Source: Myxococcus landrumus
GTDB taxonomy: Bacteria > Myxococcota > Myxococcia > Myxococcales > Myxococcaceae
Assembly (NCBI RefSeq): GCF_017301635.1
Contig: NZ_CP071091.1
Coordinates: 5,282,001-5,346,000, forward strand
Direction: 5' to 3'
DNA: 64,000 nt
Shown here: piece after piece, positions 29,179 through 38,252 of the stretch
Position numbering within the stretch: position 1 is the stretch's first letter
Layout of the letters: each line of letters opens with the position of its first letter
Notes under the pieces: generated by a model
Seen by the model: only the letters and a program-made list of their open reading frames with translations
The model's database searches: none
Told to the model about the DNA's origin: nothing
Position numbers and translations under genes: made by a program

Positions 29179-30390
29179 CTACTCGCTATCGTCGTTCGCC
29201 ACCGTCAACGCCGCGTCCCTTGAACGTCGCGCCGTCGTAGTGGCCTCACTGCCCCTCGGGCGCTCATCGGCCAGAGACTCGCCTTCCTCACGTCCACGCT
29301 GACTTCCCTTAATGGACATCTCCGCAAGGGCTGCCAGCTCGGCGACTGCATCGGCTTTCGTGTAGACGTCACCCATCCACGCACTGATGTCGCCCGCCAG
29401 CTCCCGAGCTGACTGGTAGCGCGCAGTGGGGGCAGGGGAGAGCAGCCTCCCGAGGAGCACGCGCAAGCTCTGCGGCAGTCCTCTCGTCAGAACGTCGACG
29501 TCTGCCTGAGTGAACGTGGCGGACTGCCAGATGGCGGTTTCCACCGTCGGTGGCATGCCTGCGAGACTTGCTCGCTTGAGCGACCGCGTGACGCGATTTC
29601 GGCTCCGCTCCGACAGAGCCGCGACTCGCTCGGGTGAAACCAACGCGTCGGGGTAGAGCAGACTCCTACCGCTCACCAACTCCAAGAGAACCAGGCCCAC
29701 GCTAAAGAGGTCTGAGCGTGCATCAACCTTCCCGCCAAGCAGCGCCTCCGGAGATGCATAGAAGAAGTCTCCATGCGGCCGACGGCCTGACGATGTGAGG
29801 CGCCCTGGTACTGTCGATGTGGCCGCCCCGAAGTCGGAGAGCTGCACCGCACCGTCCCAGTCAAGGAAGATGCGGTCTGGGTCGACAGCACGGTGAACGA
29901 TGTTGAGGGGGGTCCCATGCTCATCGGTCGCGGTGTGCGCGTGGTCCAACGCATTCGCCAGTTGCGAGCCGATGTAGAGCGTCAGCTCTGGGGAAAGCCA
30001 GCTTCCCATCTCGGAGACCAACGTCAGCAGCTCTGAAAGGCTCGTTCCCGACGGGTGCTCAAGAACGGCGTACCAGTAGCCATGAATCTTGTGCAGCCCC
30101 AGTACCTTCAAGATGCCGGGATGGTCGAGCCGTTCGGCAATGCGAACTTCCTCCTGGAGCTTCCTCCGAGCACGGCGAACGCGGTTCCCTGCCGCGCCGT
30201 ACTGGTCTGGAATCGCCTTGAGCAGCACCTTGCCGCGGGGATGACCTTCCGGCGTCCGCCGCCTTGCCAGAAAGAGACTCGCCCCGTGGTGGGCCACGCC
30301 TAGGTGCTCCCTGAACTCGTAGGAGTACCCATCCGCCGAGAAGAGAATGGCCCCCTTGGGAAGCCCGAACTCGATTGCTTTTGCCGCCAT
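29179..30390 (-). CDS. Ser/Thr protein kinase-like protein, probable pseudokinase
   Basis: A 403-residue cytoplasmic protein with a full kinase fold: beta-3 Lys58 (KVLLKAI), DFG at 186-188 (LSDFGAATST), an APE-like ASPEAL and the lobe pattern SDLFSVGLVLLELVSG. Two catalytic features are altered. The HRD motif reads HRA (166-168), so the catalytic Asp is Ala. The glycine-rich loop is degenerate (LGVAHHGASLF). It therefore may bind nucleotide but probably cannot phosphorylate. The C-terminal tail (about 350-403) is charged and disordered. It lies just downstream of the transmembrane kinase gene, so one acting on the other is plausible. Confidence 0.85.
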   Translation of the reverse strand: MAAKAIEFGLPKGAILFSADGYSYEFREHLGVAHHGASLFLARRRTPEGHPRGKVLLKAIPDQYGAAGNRVRRARRKLQEEVRIAERLDHPGILKVLGLHKIHGYWYAVLEHPSGTSLSELLTLVSEMGSWLSPELTLYIGSQLANALDHAHTATDEHGTPLNIVHRAVDPDRIFLDWDGAVQLSDFGAATSTVPGRLTSSGRRPHGDFFYASPEALLGGKVDARSDLFSVGLVLLELVSGRSLLYPDALVSPERVAALSERSRNRVTRSLKRASLAGMPPTVETAIWQSATFTQADVDVLTRGLPQSLRVLLGRLLSPAPTARYQSARELAGDISAWMGDVYTKADAVAELAALAEMSIKGSQRGREEGESLADERPRGSEATTTARRSRDAALTVANDDSE

Positions 30391-30548
30391 GCACTACCCC
30401 CCTGCCGCGTGGGTGACTTCGCCAGAAACGAAGGACCCACAAGCTAGCGTTGGTGACCCAAGGGGGGAACGCCTCCAGGAGTCGCGTGCACGAAATCGCC
30501 GAAATCGGCAAAAGTGAGCACCCTACCTAGTAGGTTCTCCGGAGGAAC

Positions 30549-32327
30549 TCAGGGCCAACGGTCCACGACGTAACCGCCCCCGGCGTTGCTCGCCTGAACG
30601 CGGCCATCCTTGTACCCATAGGCCGTCATCTCGACCACGAAGCACACGGGGCGCTCGTCCTGTCCGGGCAGCTTCACCCGGTCATAGCGGATGACTAGAG
30701 CGGGCCCTTCGGAGCGTCCCATCTTGTCGGACAGGTAGTAGGCCTTTCCGTAGAAGCGGGTCCCCGTCGGAGCAACCTGACGTGCCCTTGCGTCTACACC
30801 CTTCGGCACAACACCTTCGACCTCCGCCCCCGCCGTGAACCAGACCAGCTCATTGCGTTTGTAGCGACCATCGAGGGTGACTGCGAACGACTCGTTTACC
30901 ACCCATCGAAGGTCCTCTCTCATCACCTCTTCGGCACCTGCTGGACAGGTGAAGGACTCCGGCCGAATTTGCGCTCCCGGGCACCCCGCTGCGAGGGCCG
31001 CAACAAGCGTCATCGTCGTGCACTCAGCAGCAACGGTGGGCTTCGTCCGCCCGCGAGATTGGCGGCCTTGGGGCTGGACCTCGGATGTCGGAGCGTTCTT
31101 CACGGTGGGACCTTCCTTCTGAACCTGGGCGACAGCGTCCGGGCCCGGCTGCGCCACGGTTGCGAGACTGGAAAGGGACATAGCAGGGGGAAGCGGGGGC
31201 GAGGCTGGAATCGGAGCGGCGGTCGCTGAACGTGAGCCCTCCGGTTGGGTGCTTGGGGCTGAGGCGGGCACGTCGCGGTTGAGCCAGAGGGCACCAGCAA
31301 CGACAAGAACGCCCAAGGTGGCGAGTGCCGCAAGCCCCCCTGCCTTCCTGCGGCTAGGTAGCGCCACCGCACCTGACCCATCCGGCACCGGCACGGGTGT
31401 GCTCTCAATAGGGAGCTGCTCCGAGGGAGGATGGACCGGTCTTTGGTACTCCTCGCTTGGGTCAACCAGCAGCTCCCCCATCTCCCGGCGCAACGCCTCC
31501 GTATCGACCGGGCGCCGTTCTGGATCTCGGGACAGCATGCAGTCGACGAGGTCGCTCAGAACCTCTGGCACGCGGTGATTGAGAGCGCACACGACAGGCG
31601 GTTTGAACGTTGGGCTGTTGAGCGAGACTCGTGCATCGAGGGCGGTCGGTCGAGGGTCGGTCAAGATGTCGAAGAGCATCACCCCGAGCGCGAAGATTTC
31701 ATCGGCAACCTGATACGCGTACCGGGCTCGGTGCTGGTCCGTGTGCGCCTGGAGCCAGCGAAACTGCTCGGGCGCTCGGAAACGGTCTGTGCCTGGGGGC
31801 AATCCGCTATCCGTCAGCTCTTCGGCAGCGGCGAACGTTGCGCAACTGAAGTCGATGATGACTGGCTCGCCGTCGCTCTTGCGAATCAGTACGTTGGAGA
31901 GCTTGAGGTCTCGATGCAGCACGCCCCGACTGTGCATGTAGGAAAGTGCGCTTGAGAGCTTGTCGAAGACCGTCAGCACCTCGCGAAACGTCGGGTGCTT
32001 TCGCTCCACCCATTCCGCCATCGTCCAGCCTTCGACGTGGTCGAGAGCGAGATATGCATTCCCCCTCTCAGCGTAGCCATAGCCCTGATGGCGGACGATG
32101 TTCGGATGGTCGAGCAGAAGGAGTGCCGTCAGCTCCCGCATCGTTCGGGCATGGGTTTGCTTGTCATCTCCGCTTGAATCTCGGTGCCGGGCGACCTTGA
32201 GGGCACATCGTCGTGTGTGCTTCTCGACGAGATACACGACAGCAAAACCGCCGTTGCCCAGTTCCTTCAACACCGTCCAGCCGTCAATGGAGATGCCCGA
32301 TGGCTCCGCGGGGAGTGACACTGTCAT
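30549..32327 (-). CDS. transmembrane Ser/Thr protein kinase with periplasmic domain
   Basis: A 592-residue protein. The kinase domain (about 16-290) has a glycine loop GNGGFAVV, Lys44, Glu65, HRDLKLSN with catalytic Asp140, and DFS (159-161) in place of DFG; the metal-binding Asp is kept. A Pro-rich linker leads to one membrane helix (329-349), and the remaining 240 residues are predicted outside the cytoplasm, with two Cys pairs (CTT/AAGC and FTC/ERPVC) that could form disulfides. The start overlaps the DUF2381 stop codon (ATGA), so the genes form an operon. The external domain may sense the DUF2381 partner; this is inference. Confidence 0.88.
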   Translation of the reverse strand: MTVSLPAEPSGISIDGWTVLKELGNGGFAVVYLVEKHTRRCALKVARHRDSSGDDKQTHARTMRELTALLLLDHPNIVRHQGYGYAERGNAYLALDHVEGWTMAEWVERKHPTFREVLTVFDKLSSALSYMHSRGVLHRDLKLSNVLIRKSDGEPVIIDFSCATFAAAEELTDSGLPPGTDRFRAPEQFRWLQAHTDQHRARYAYQVADEIFALGVMLFDILTDPRPTALDARVSLNSPTFKPPVVCALNHRVPEVLSDLVDCMLSRDPERRPVDTEALRREMGELLVDPSEEYQRPVHPPSEQLPIESTPVPVPDGSGAVALPSRRKAGGLAALATLGVLVVAGALWLNRDVPASAPSTQPEGSRSATAAPIPASPPLPPAMSLSSLATVAQPGPDAVAQVQKEGPTVKNAPTSEVQPQGRQSRGRTKPTVAAECTTMTLVAALAAGCPGAQIRPESFTCPAGAEEVMREDLRWVVNESFAVTLDGRYKRNELVWFTAGAEVEGVVPKGVDARARQVAPTGTRFYGKAYYLSDKMGRSEGPALVIRYDRVKLPGQDERPVCFVVEMTAYGYKDGRVQASNAGGGYVVDRWP

Positions 32328-33184
32328 TGACCACCCCCAGTGGCCGACTTCGGAATGCGCACATTGGGAAGTACGAGCGTGCGGCCGTCTCCCATTATCT
32401 CTAGAGTAAATACAGGGTTGGCACTTAGCTGAGTCACATCCGCTACAACAAACACTCGCCTTCCTCTGTCCGGCAGGATCGCTTCTTCTCCATCAAGGAC
32501 AACACGAGCGCGCAAGGGGCGCCCTGCACGACCTGTGAATACCGCTTCGCGGGGGAACCAAGGACGCTGTCCGGCATAGTTGTCGACCCGCATATCGACA
32601 AGTACCCACCCTTTACCTCGATACGCCAATGCGGCCCCAACATTGAACCCTTGCTCTGGGGCGACATGACTCTTGATAGGCGTCACCGTGACGCCTTCCT
32701 TGTCCACAAGCTCCAGCAACACAAGGTCTTCAGGCTTGGGCGCGTGCCGAACATCCGCAGGGCACACGCCACCGCTCTCGGGTCGAGTGACATCGATGCG
32801 GGCATCCACTTCGGCCGACTCCGTTACCAGGGCAAAGGCAGCTCTCGCGGGCATCCGGCCATCGGCGAAGTACACCCCCAACTCGTAGCTCTCGCCTGCT
32901 GGTAGGTCGGCCACGGGTTGAACGATCACCGAGCGCTCCCCCGCGTCCAGGACCCGAATGCGCGTCTCGTCAAAGGTGAGGGTCTTCCGGTTGATGGGCG
33001 CCGGGAAGAGAAAGAGCGTCGGGGTGTCTTGAGCGACACGGACGACGGGCAGTGCCTCAGTAGGACTGTTGGTGACAGAGACCGTTCGCTTGCGCTCGAC
33101 ACGCTCAAGCTGTGCCGCCCTTGCTGGCGCCGCAGCTCCCCACACGAGCGCAAGAGCGAGGGCCAATCTTACCGGCTGGATCAA
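32324..33184 (-). CDS. DUF2381 (TIGR02268) exported protein
   Basis: About 286 residues. A signal peptide (RLALALALVWGAAAPARAAQ) is followed by a beta-rich exported body typical of the DUF2381/TIGR02268 family, a myxobacterial paralogue group often encoded before a Ser/Thr kinase. Recognisable parts are TLFLFPAPINRKTLTFDETRI and LLELVDKEGVTVTPI, with a late strand FTGRAGRPLRARVVLDG. TTG at 33184 is preferred since GGAGG lies 12 bases upstream and the signal peptide then begins at once; GTG at 33217 is in frame. Function is unknown; coupling to the kinase by a 4-base overlap suggests a sensory role. Confidence 0.8.
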   Translation of the reverse strand: MIQPVRLALALALVWGAAAPARAAQLERVERKRTVSVTNSPTEALPVVRVAQDTPTLFLFPAPINRKTLTFDETRIRVLDAGERSVIVQPVADLPAGESYELGVYFADGRMPARAAFALVTESAEVDARIDVTRPESGGVCPADVRHAPKPEDLVLLELVDKEGVTVTPIKSHVAPEQGFNVGAALAYRGKGWVLVDMRVDNYAGQRPWFPREAVFTGRAGRPLRARVVLDGEEAILPDRGRRVFVVADVTQLSANPVFTLEIMGDGRTLVLPNVRIPKSATGGGQ

Positions 33185-33299
33185 TGGCGCATGACCTCCA
33201 CGGTCTAATGCTAGCACCGGAAGCCTTGCTCAATGGGACTAAGTCGTGCTGGTCCGTTTCCACCCACAAGGCTACCTGTGCTTTGTCCCCTCGCGGGCG

Positions 33300-33319
33300 A
33301 CTGCGGTGAGTGCCGCAGT
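33300..33319 (-). terminator. candidate terminator at the end of the lysis genes
   Basis: ACTGCGG and CCGCAGT form a perfect 7-bp stem with a 6-base loop, about 55 bp after the last lysis gene and before the DUF2381 gene. It would separate late phage transcription from the passenger cassette. No T run follows. Confidence 0.5.
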
Positions 33320-33374
33320 TTCACGGCGTTGCGAGGTCCAAGACCAACCGCGCCGATTCCGTAGTCGCCCGTTC

Positions 33375-33674
33375 CTACTTCGCGAGCTTGGCCACGGCGA
33401 ACCCGGCCGCGACACCCAGCACCACCGCCACAGCAACAGCAGCGAAGGACATGTCTCCCGCCTGTTGCCGCAGGGTTTCGTTCTCGGCCCGGAGTCGCGC
33501 AATCTCGGCAGCAGTCCGGACGCAACGACGCTCGGACAACCAGCAGCCGCCCTGAACCTCGACGGCCGCCGTTGCCCCATCCGGGAAGAGCTGCGCGCGC
33601 TCGACGCTGATGACCTCGGAGCCCGAAGCAGGAGCCGCGAGGAGCAGGACCATCACGAGCGCGCCGAGCTTCAC
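33375..33674 (-). CDS. small membrane protein of the lysis module
   Basis: A 99-residue protein. An N-terminal signal (GALVMVLLLAAPASGSE), a short region with two Cys, a coiled coil (ARLRAENETLRQQAG) and a C-terminal membrane helix (SFAAVAVAVVLGVAAGFAVAKL) can be seen. Position directly after the holin gene, with a 4-base overlap, suggests a role in lysis such as a spanin-type or holin-control protein. No family could be named. Confidence 0.6.
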   Translation of the reverse strand: MKLGALVMVLLLAAPASGSEVISVERAQLFPDGATAAVEVQGGCWLSERRCVRTAAEIARLRAENETLRQQAGDMSFAAVAVAVVLGVAAGFAVAKLAK

Positions 33675-34123
33675 TTCTCGCCTCGCTTGTCGAGCTGCTC
33701 AAGCACGGCAATGGCAGCGGCCTTCCCGCCGACCTGCCCCGCGGCCAGCTCGCCCGCCTGCACGGCACGCTCAATCGCGGGAGTGCCGAAGAGAAGCCGC
33801 TTGATGACCGTGAAGCCACCCGCCGCCGTCAGCGCCACCTTCAGGGCCGTCAGCACCAGGGCCAGGGAGAACGGCGCTCCAGCGGCCAGCGCGTTCGCCA
33901 CAGCCCCCGCCAGTGACATGCCCAGCACCAGCACCGCGCCGCCCCTGTCCGTGCGTAGGAAGGGAACGAACGCGCCACCGAACTTCCGCAGCAGGTAGAC
34001 CAGCACCACCACCACGAGGGCCGCGAGCAGCGCGTAGTTGCGACTCGTCACCGCGTCGAGCACGAGGCGCGCGAACTCTTCGAGCTGCTCGGGATTCGGT
34101 CCGACCACACCACCGTCAACCAT
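33671..34123 (-). CDS. putative holin
   Basis: A 150-residue protein with at least three hydrophobic segments: YALLAALVVVVLVYLLRKF, GGAVLVLGMSLAGAVANAL, and ALVLTALKVALTAAGG. A short charged C terminus follows. It sits immediately downstream of the endolysin gene. The ATG at 34123 has a clear GGAGG upstream; the open frame beyond it belongs to overlap with the endolysin gene. Holin identity is inferred from size, topology and place. Confidence 0.7.
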   Translation of the reverse strand: MVDGGVVGPNPEQLEEFARLVLDAVTSRNYALLAALVVVVLVYLLRKFGGAFVPFLRTDRGGAVLVLGMSLAGAVANALAAGAPFSLALVLTALKVALTAAGGFTVIKRLLFGTPAIERAVQAGELAAGQVGGKAAAIAVLEQLDKRGEK

Positions 34124-34134
34124 GTGTCCTCCGG

Positions 34135-34668
34135 TTAGAAGCCCAGCCGCGCCAGTTCGGCCGCGAGCCGGGGATTTGCAGCGCGCCAGGTCGGCGAGCC
34201 GCGTTCGCTTTCGAGATGCGCCCACACCGCACCAACGGAACTCTTCTCGGCCAGCGTGCGAAGCGGGGTGAGCTGTAGGGCGCTCACGTAGCCCGGCCAC
34301 TGCGCATGGGGCGCATCACCAAACCGCCCGCCCCAGACGAGCCCGGCCTTTGCTGTCTCCTCGCCGAGCACCCGGTACGCGGGAAGGCGCCAGTCGGGTT
34401 GCACCCCGGGCCGCGCGTCCCCGTCACAGACGAAGTCGAAGGCGAGCCCGTAGTTGTGAGCCGACAGCCCCGCCGCAGACGCCTTGCCCCCCTTGCCCGC
34501 GAGGTAGAGGCGCCGCAGCTCGGCCTGCTCGTCGAGAGTGCGAAAGCCATAGGTCGCGACGTACCTGACGCCCCGGGCCTCACAGCGCGCGACGACCTCA
34601 AGGGCGACCGCGACGAACGGTAGGTAGACGCGGTCCAGGTCGACGCGCTTGAAGTTCGCCCGGGGCAT
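34135..34668 (-). CDS. endolysin, M15-family peptidase
   Basis: A 177-residue predicted zinc L,D- or D,D-peptidase that cuts peptidoglycan cross-links. The M15/VanY-type pattern is clear: TYGFRTLDEQAELRRLY, then SAHNYGLAFDFVCDGD (His and Asp zinc ligands) and FGDAPHAQWPG (second His). No cell-wall-binding domain or signal is present, so release needs the holin next to it. The start overlaps the upstream gene stop by one base. Confidence 0.88.
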   Translation of the reverse strand: MPRANFKRVDLDRVYLPFVAVALEVVARCEARGVRYVATYGFRTLDEQAELRRLYLAGKGGKASAAGLSAHNYGLAFDFVCDGDARPGVQPDWRLPAYRVLGEETAKAGLVWGGRFGDAPHAQWPGYVSALQLTPLRTLAEKSSVGAVWAHLESERGSPTWRAANPRLAAELARLGF

Positions 34669-34955
34669 CAGGAGTCCCCCTCACCAGCCCGAGCCATGCG
34701 CAACAGCTCCAGTTCGACGGTCTGGCGGACTTGAGCGGGCAAGCCCGAGCTGAACTCATCACGCCATCGGCGAATGGCGCCCAGCTCCACGGCAAGGACG
34801 TTGATGCGCTCGTCCTGACGGGCGACCTTCTCGACCAGGGCGCGAATCTCCCCGACGAGGGACTTCGCGGCCCACGCAAGGACACCGACTCCCGCCGTTC
34901 CTAGCAGGGAGCCGACTACGAGCTGAACGGACTGAGTTTCTTCGGCGGTCACCAC
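34668..34955 (-). CDS. small membrane/coiled-coil protein of the lysis module
   Basis: A 95-residue protein with one N-terminal membrane helix (VVGSLLGTAGVGVLAWAAKSL) followed by a coiled coil (EIRALVEKVARQDERINVL). This is the layout of an inner-membrane spanin or of XhlA-like proteins. The frame is open upstream, but a phage regulatory motif lies there at 34976-34999, so GTG at 34955 or 34952 is the likely start. It is the first gene of the lysis group. Confidence 0.55.
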   Translation of the reverse strand: MVTAEETQSVQLVVGSLLGTAGVGVLAWAAKSLVGEIRALVEKVARQDERINVLAVELGAIRRWRDEFSSGLPAQVRQTVELELLRMARAGEGDS

Positions 34956-34975
34956 GTCACCAGGGCGTTGGGGTG

Positions 34976-34999
34976 CCCTAGGTAGATGCTGTGACTTCC
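34976..34999 (-). promoter_or_regulatory. phage 24-bp motif, copy 1 (before lysis genes)
   Basis: Minus-strand copy with GGAAGTCACA, then GCATCTACCTAGGG. It keeps the invariant CATCTA core and terminal GGG. It lies 20 bp before the proposed start of the first lysis gene and points toward it. Confidence 0.7.
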
Positions 35000-35013
35000 A
35001 GGCGTGGCCCAAT

Positions 35014-38000
35014 CTACTCGCGCGGCTTGAGGTTGTGCGCGAGCAGTCCCTTCGTGACGTAAGTCTTCGCGAAGCGCACGGTCACCTTCATCACGTCACC
35101 GGCATCTGCCGGTTCAACACGCGCCACCCGTCCCGGGGCGAATCCGTCAATCAGCTCCCCGGAGCGCAACTCATCCGTGCGAACCCAGCCGCGCCCCACG
35201 GTGCGCCAGCGATGGTCGGGCGTCACGACGAGCACGCGACCATCCATCATCACGAGCTTGCAGCGCTCGGCATGATGGCGGCTGACGTGCGTCACCTCGA
35301 ACACGCCACCGTCCGCCGCGTGCTCGTGCATCGTCAGCACACGCATGCCCGGCTTGAGCAGCTCGGCGGGAATCTCCGAACCGTCACCGAGCAACACCGG
35401 CTCCCACGGCGCGACACACGTTCCGTGTTCCAGGCCACCGCCACCACTGCCACCGGAAGGCGCTGACGCGGGGCCAGTCACTCGCCGAGCCATGTTCTCG
35501 TTGTAGCCAACCGGTGGATAGAACCAGCGCTCAGCACTGAAACCGCTCGCGTTATGGATGCGAACCTTCAGGTAGAGCATCTTGGGCGACAAGCCATCAC
35601 GCAAACGGTTGAGTTTGTCCCCAAACATGAACGAGAAACCCGCGCTCACGGCATTGCCCGTATCAGCGTCCTGGAGGCCGTGCTGATACTTGCGGTCTGG
35701 CAGGGGAACCGAAGTGCCATAGAGCCATTGCGGCGCGTTGCTATCACCATACGCCCAATAGAAGCCTACCTCCATGAACCGCAGTGCGTCGAGGTTGTCG
35801 CTCGCTGACTCGGGTTGGATGGTGGCCATGTAGTGAGCCCAGGTGAACCAGCCCGCGCCACCCGCCGCCCCGGCAATCGCGTAGCCCTCCAACACCTGGA
35901 TGTTGAGACGGTCGATATTCGGGGCTCCGTCGTTGTTGCCTCGGTAGTAGATGCGGCTCCCCGTGTCCGCGAGCGCCTGCACGGAACGGAAGAAACCATC
36001 ACTCAGGTAGTAGCGCCCCACCTGGACGTTGTTCGACGCGACCTTCAGTGACGTGCCCACGTTGTCGAGCTTCGCGCCAGCCGTGGGGATGCCGTTGCTG
36101 TCCTCCGAGTAGTTCGACGTCCGCAGCGTGTTGGCTGCGAGCAAGTCGAAGGTGACCATCTTCCGCAATGACACGGCATCGAAGTAGAGCCTCTTGCCGA
36201 CGTCGCTCGGCGCAATCAGCGCGCCCCAGAACAGTTCCACGCCCGTGCAACCAGCAGGGCACGTACCCGTTACCGTCACACGCTGATAGGTGGGGCCGAC
36301 GGACTGAATCGAGGTGAAGCTGTTCCGGCCCCCGTATGTTCCATCCTCTCCCTCCCACAACAGGAACAGGTCGCCCGCCCATCCGGCCATGGCAGATGAC
36401 GCCTTGATGTAGACCTCTCCGTAGAACTGGTCCCCGGCCGAGCATCGGATGCGCCTTCCTGGGGCCATAGAGCCAAAGCCGCCCGTCCAGTTGAGGCCCA
36501 CCCACTCCCCGGCAGTGCCCAGCTCAAAGCGACGCACCCAACGCCCTTCACGCGCGTTGACGGGGTCCTCCACCAGCAAGTCACCATCCGGGAACCGTCC
36601 GACGGCCTGGAGCCCCGCTTCGTTGTAGCCATTCGGCACGAGGTTGTCGGTCGGCGGGTACAGCAAGTGCTGGTATCCAACCGCCGCGTCACCGAGCGAG
36701 GCGCCGTCGAGCTTCTTCGGAACAACCACGAGCTGCGGCGACGCATCCCCGCGGTTGCCATAGCGGTCCCGAGGAACGACGCGCGCGTAGTACGTCGTGC
36801 CAGGCTGAAGGTCACTCACACCGAACGACGTCGTGTCGAAGGTGCCGCGCAAGGTGGAGCTGCTCGGCGCGAAGCCGCTCAGCGTCGAGACGTGCAGCTC
36901 GTAAGCCGCGACCGGGGGGCCGCTCAGCGCGGGAGTGACAGCGAGGGAGAAGCCATTCACCACCGCCGTCACGTCAACTCGGAGCGCGGCGAATGGGGGG
37001 AGTGTGTGGGCGGGCTCGCTCAACCCGGGGCGCGTGTCCATCTCCAGCCACGTCGAGATGCCATAGGAAGGCTTCCCCCGTGTCGTGATGGTCGTCACCG
37101 CGTCGCCTTCCGACGAGAACGCATGACGGAAGCCGGTCACCGCAAGGTGCTGGTCGTCGGAGTAGTGCGCACCATTGGCCCGAAACCGGTAGAGGTCGCC
37201 CAGCTCCACTGGAAGAAAGAAGTCGGTCTCAACCTCCTGGTCGGCGAGCGGCTCTTTCAAGTCGGACAGGGCAGCATCCGCCATCTTCCGCGCCTCGACC
37301 TCGCTGTTGATGTTGCTCGACGCGTCCTCCGCAAGCTGCATGAAGCGCACGCCATAGGCGGCCTGACTGGCGGCATCCTCGACGACGACACTCTTCCGCT
37401 TCGCCTGGTTCGTGACGTCCAAGTCGCCGACATCCGAGTAGACGACCTCAATCCGGTTGCGGACCTCGGCTCTGTTGATGGTGAGCTTCGAGACGTTGCG
37501 GTAGTCGCTCGACCCGAACGTCCAAGCCAGCGAAGGATTCACACGGGCGGGCTCGCTGAACGTGAGAGCGAAGCTGCCGCTCGCCTCCCGCCACCGGTAG
37601 CGCACTTCCCACCCAATCTGTTGCGCGAGGTCTCGAAGCGCGTCGAGCACGCTGACCTTCTTCTGCGCGTACTTCCGAATCCGCCACCCGGGCGAGACTG
37701 GTGTATGCAACGACACGCTCATCCCGTTGTCGGAGAGGATGGACTGCATGACGGCTTCGACGGCCACGCCAGCAGTCTCCCCGTAGGCGCGTTCCACTTG
37801 AATCATCTCGTCCTGAAGGCGCCCCCCAAAGTCCCTCCCACGAAACACGAGCTGCTCATCGGGGAAGTCCACCTCGTCAATGACACCGTGAAACAGCATG
37901 TGCCACTCGCTCGCGCTGGGTGCCATGCCGACGGGTGACACGGCACCTTCGACGGTGAACTCGCGGCCCGAGCGGATGAGCTGCCCGTTGATGGCATTCA

Positions 38001-38247
38001 GCTTCGAGTCGGCCCGGAGAGGGGACGTGCTGAACAGGTCGACGTCGCGCTTGAGCGTGACGGTTGCGGCCGAGACGGGCTGGTCGACACTCTCGTCCAC
38101 CTCGGCGGCGTCCAAAAAGTCGCGCCCTTCGAGCTGGCTCAAGTCCACCCAAACGCCCGCGCCGTCACGAACCCGCACTCGGACGTGGGAAGCGTGACCC
38201 GCTGGATTCGCGAGAACCGCGAGCCCCTGAGAAGACATGCCGCGCAT
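35014..38247 (-). CDS. central tail protein with fibronectin type III and C-terminal Hint domain
   Basis: A 1077-residue phage tail-tip protein. The N-terminal part (about 1-400) resembles gp27/Tal-like hub proteins, a fibronectin type III domain follows (about 425-510, with LQPGTTYYARVVPRDRYGN), then a long beta-rich region (about 520-930). After a Gly-rich linker (SGGSGGGGLEHG) comes a 134-residue Hint/intein-like domain (about 944-1077). Its Cys944 nucleophile (GTCVAPWEPV), block-B TPDHRW and terminal LLAHN are all present, followed by only LKPRE. The residue after HN is Leu, not Cys, Ser or Thr, so ordinary splicing is unlikely but autocleavage is possible. It lies directly after the distal tail gene. 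Confidence 0.8.
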   Translation of the reverse strand: MRGMSSQGLAVLANPAGHASHVRVRVRDGAGVWVDLSQLEGRDFLDAAEVDESVDQPVSAATVTLKRDVDLFSTSPLRADSKLNAINGQLIRSGREFTVEGAVSPVGMAPSASEWHMLFHGVIDEVDFPDEQLVFRGRDFGGRLQDEMIQVERAYGETAGVAVEAVMQSILSDNGMSVSLHTPVSPGWRIRKYAQKKVSVLDALRDLAQQIGWEVRYRWREASGSFALTFSEPARVNPSLAWTFGSSDYRNVSKLTINRAEVRNRIEVVYSDVGDLDVTNQAKRKSVVVEDAASQAAYGVRFMQLAEDASSNINSEVEARKMADAALSDLKEPLADQEVETDFFLPVELGDLYRFRANGAHYSDDQHLAVTGFRHAFSSEGDAVTTITTRGKPSYGISTWLEMDTRPGLSEPAHTLPPFAALRVDVTAVVNGFSLAVTPALSGPPVAAYELHVSTLSGFAPSSSTLRGTFDTTSFGVSDLQPGTTYYARVVPRDRYGNRGDASPQLVVVPKKLDGASLGDAAVGYQHLLYPPTDNLVPNGYNEAGLQAVGRFPDGDLLVEDPVNAREGRWVRRFELGTAGEWVGLNWTGGFGSMAPGRRIRCSAGDQFYGEVYIKASSAMAGWAGDLFLLWEGEDGTYGGRNSFTSIQSVGPTYQRVTVTGTCPAGCTGVELFWGALIAPSDVGKRLYFDAVSLRKMVTFDLLAANTLRTSNYSEDSNGIPTAGAKLDNVGTSLKVASNNVQVGRYYLSDGFFRSVQALADTGSRIYYRGNNDGAPNIDRLNIQVLEGYAIAGAAGGAGWFTWAHYMATIQPESASDNLDALRFMEVGFYWAYGDSNAPQWLYGTSVPLPDRKYQHGLQDADTGNAVSAGFSFMFGDKLNRLRDGLSPKMLYLKVRIHNASGFSAERWFYPPVGYNENMARRVTGPASAPSGGSGGGGLEHGTCVAPWEPVLLGDGSEIPAELLKPGMRVLTMHEHAADGGVFEVTHVSRHHAERCKLVMMDGRVLVVTPDHRWRTVGRGWVRTDELRSGELIDGFAPGRVARVEPADAGDVMKVTVRFAKTYVTKGLLAHNLKPRE

Positions 38248-38252
38248 ACCGA

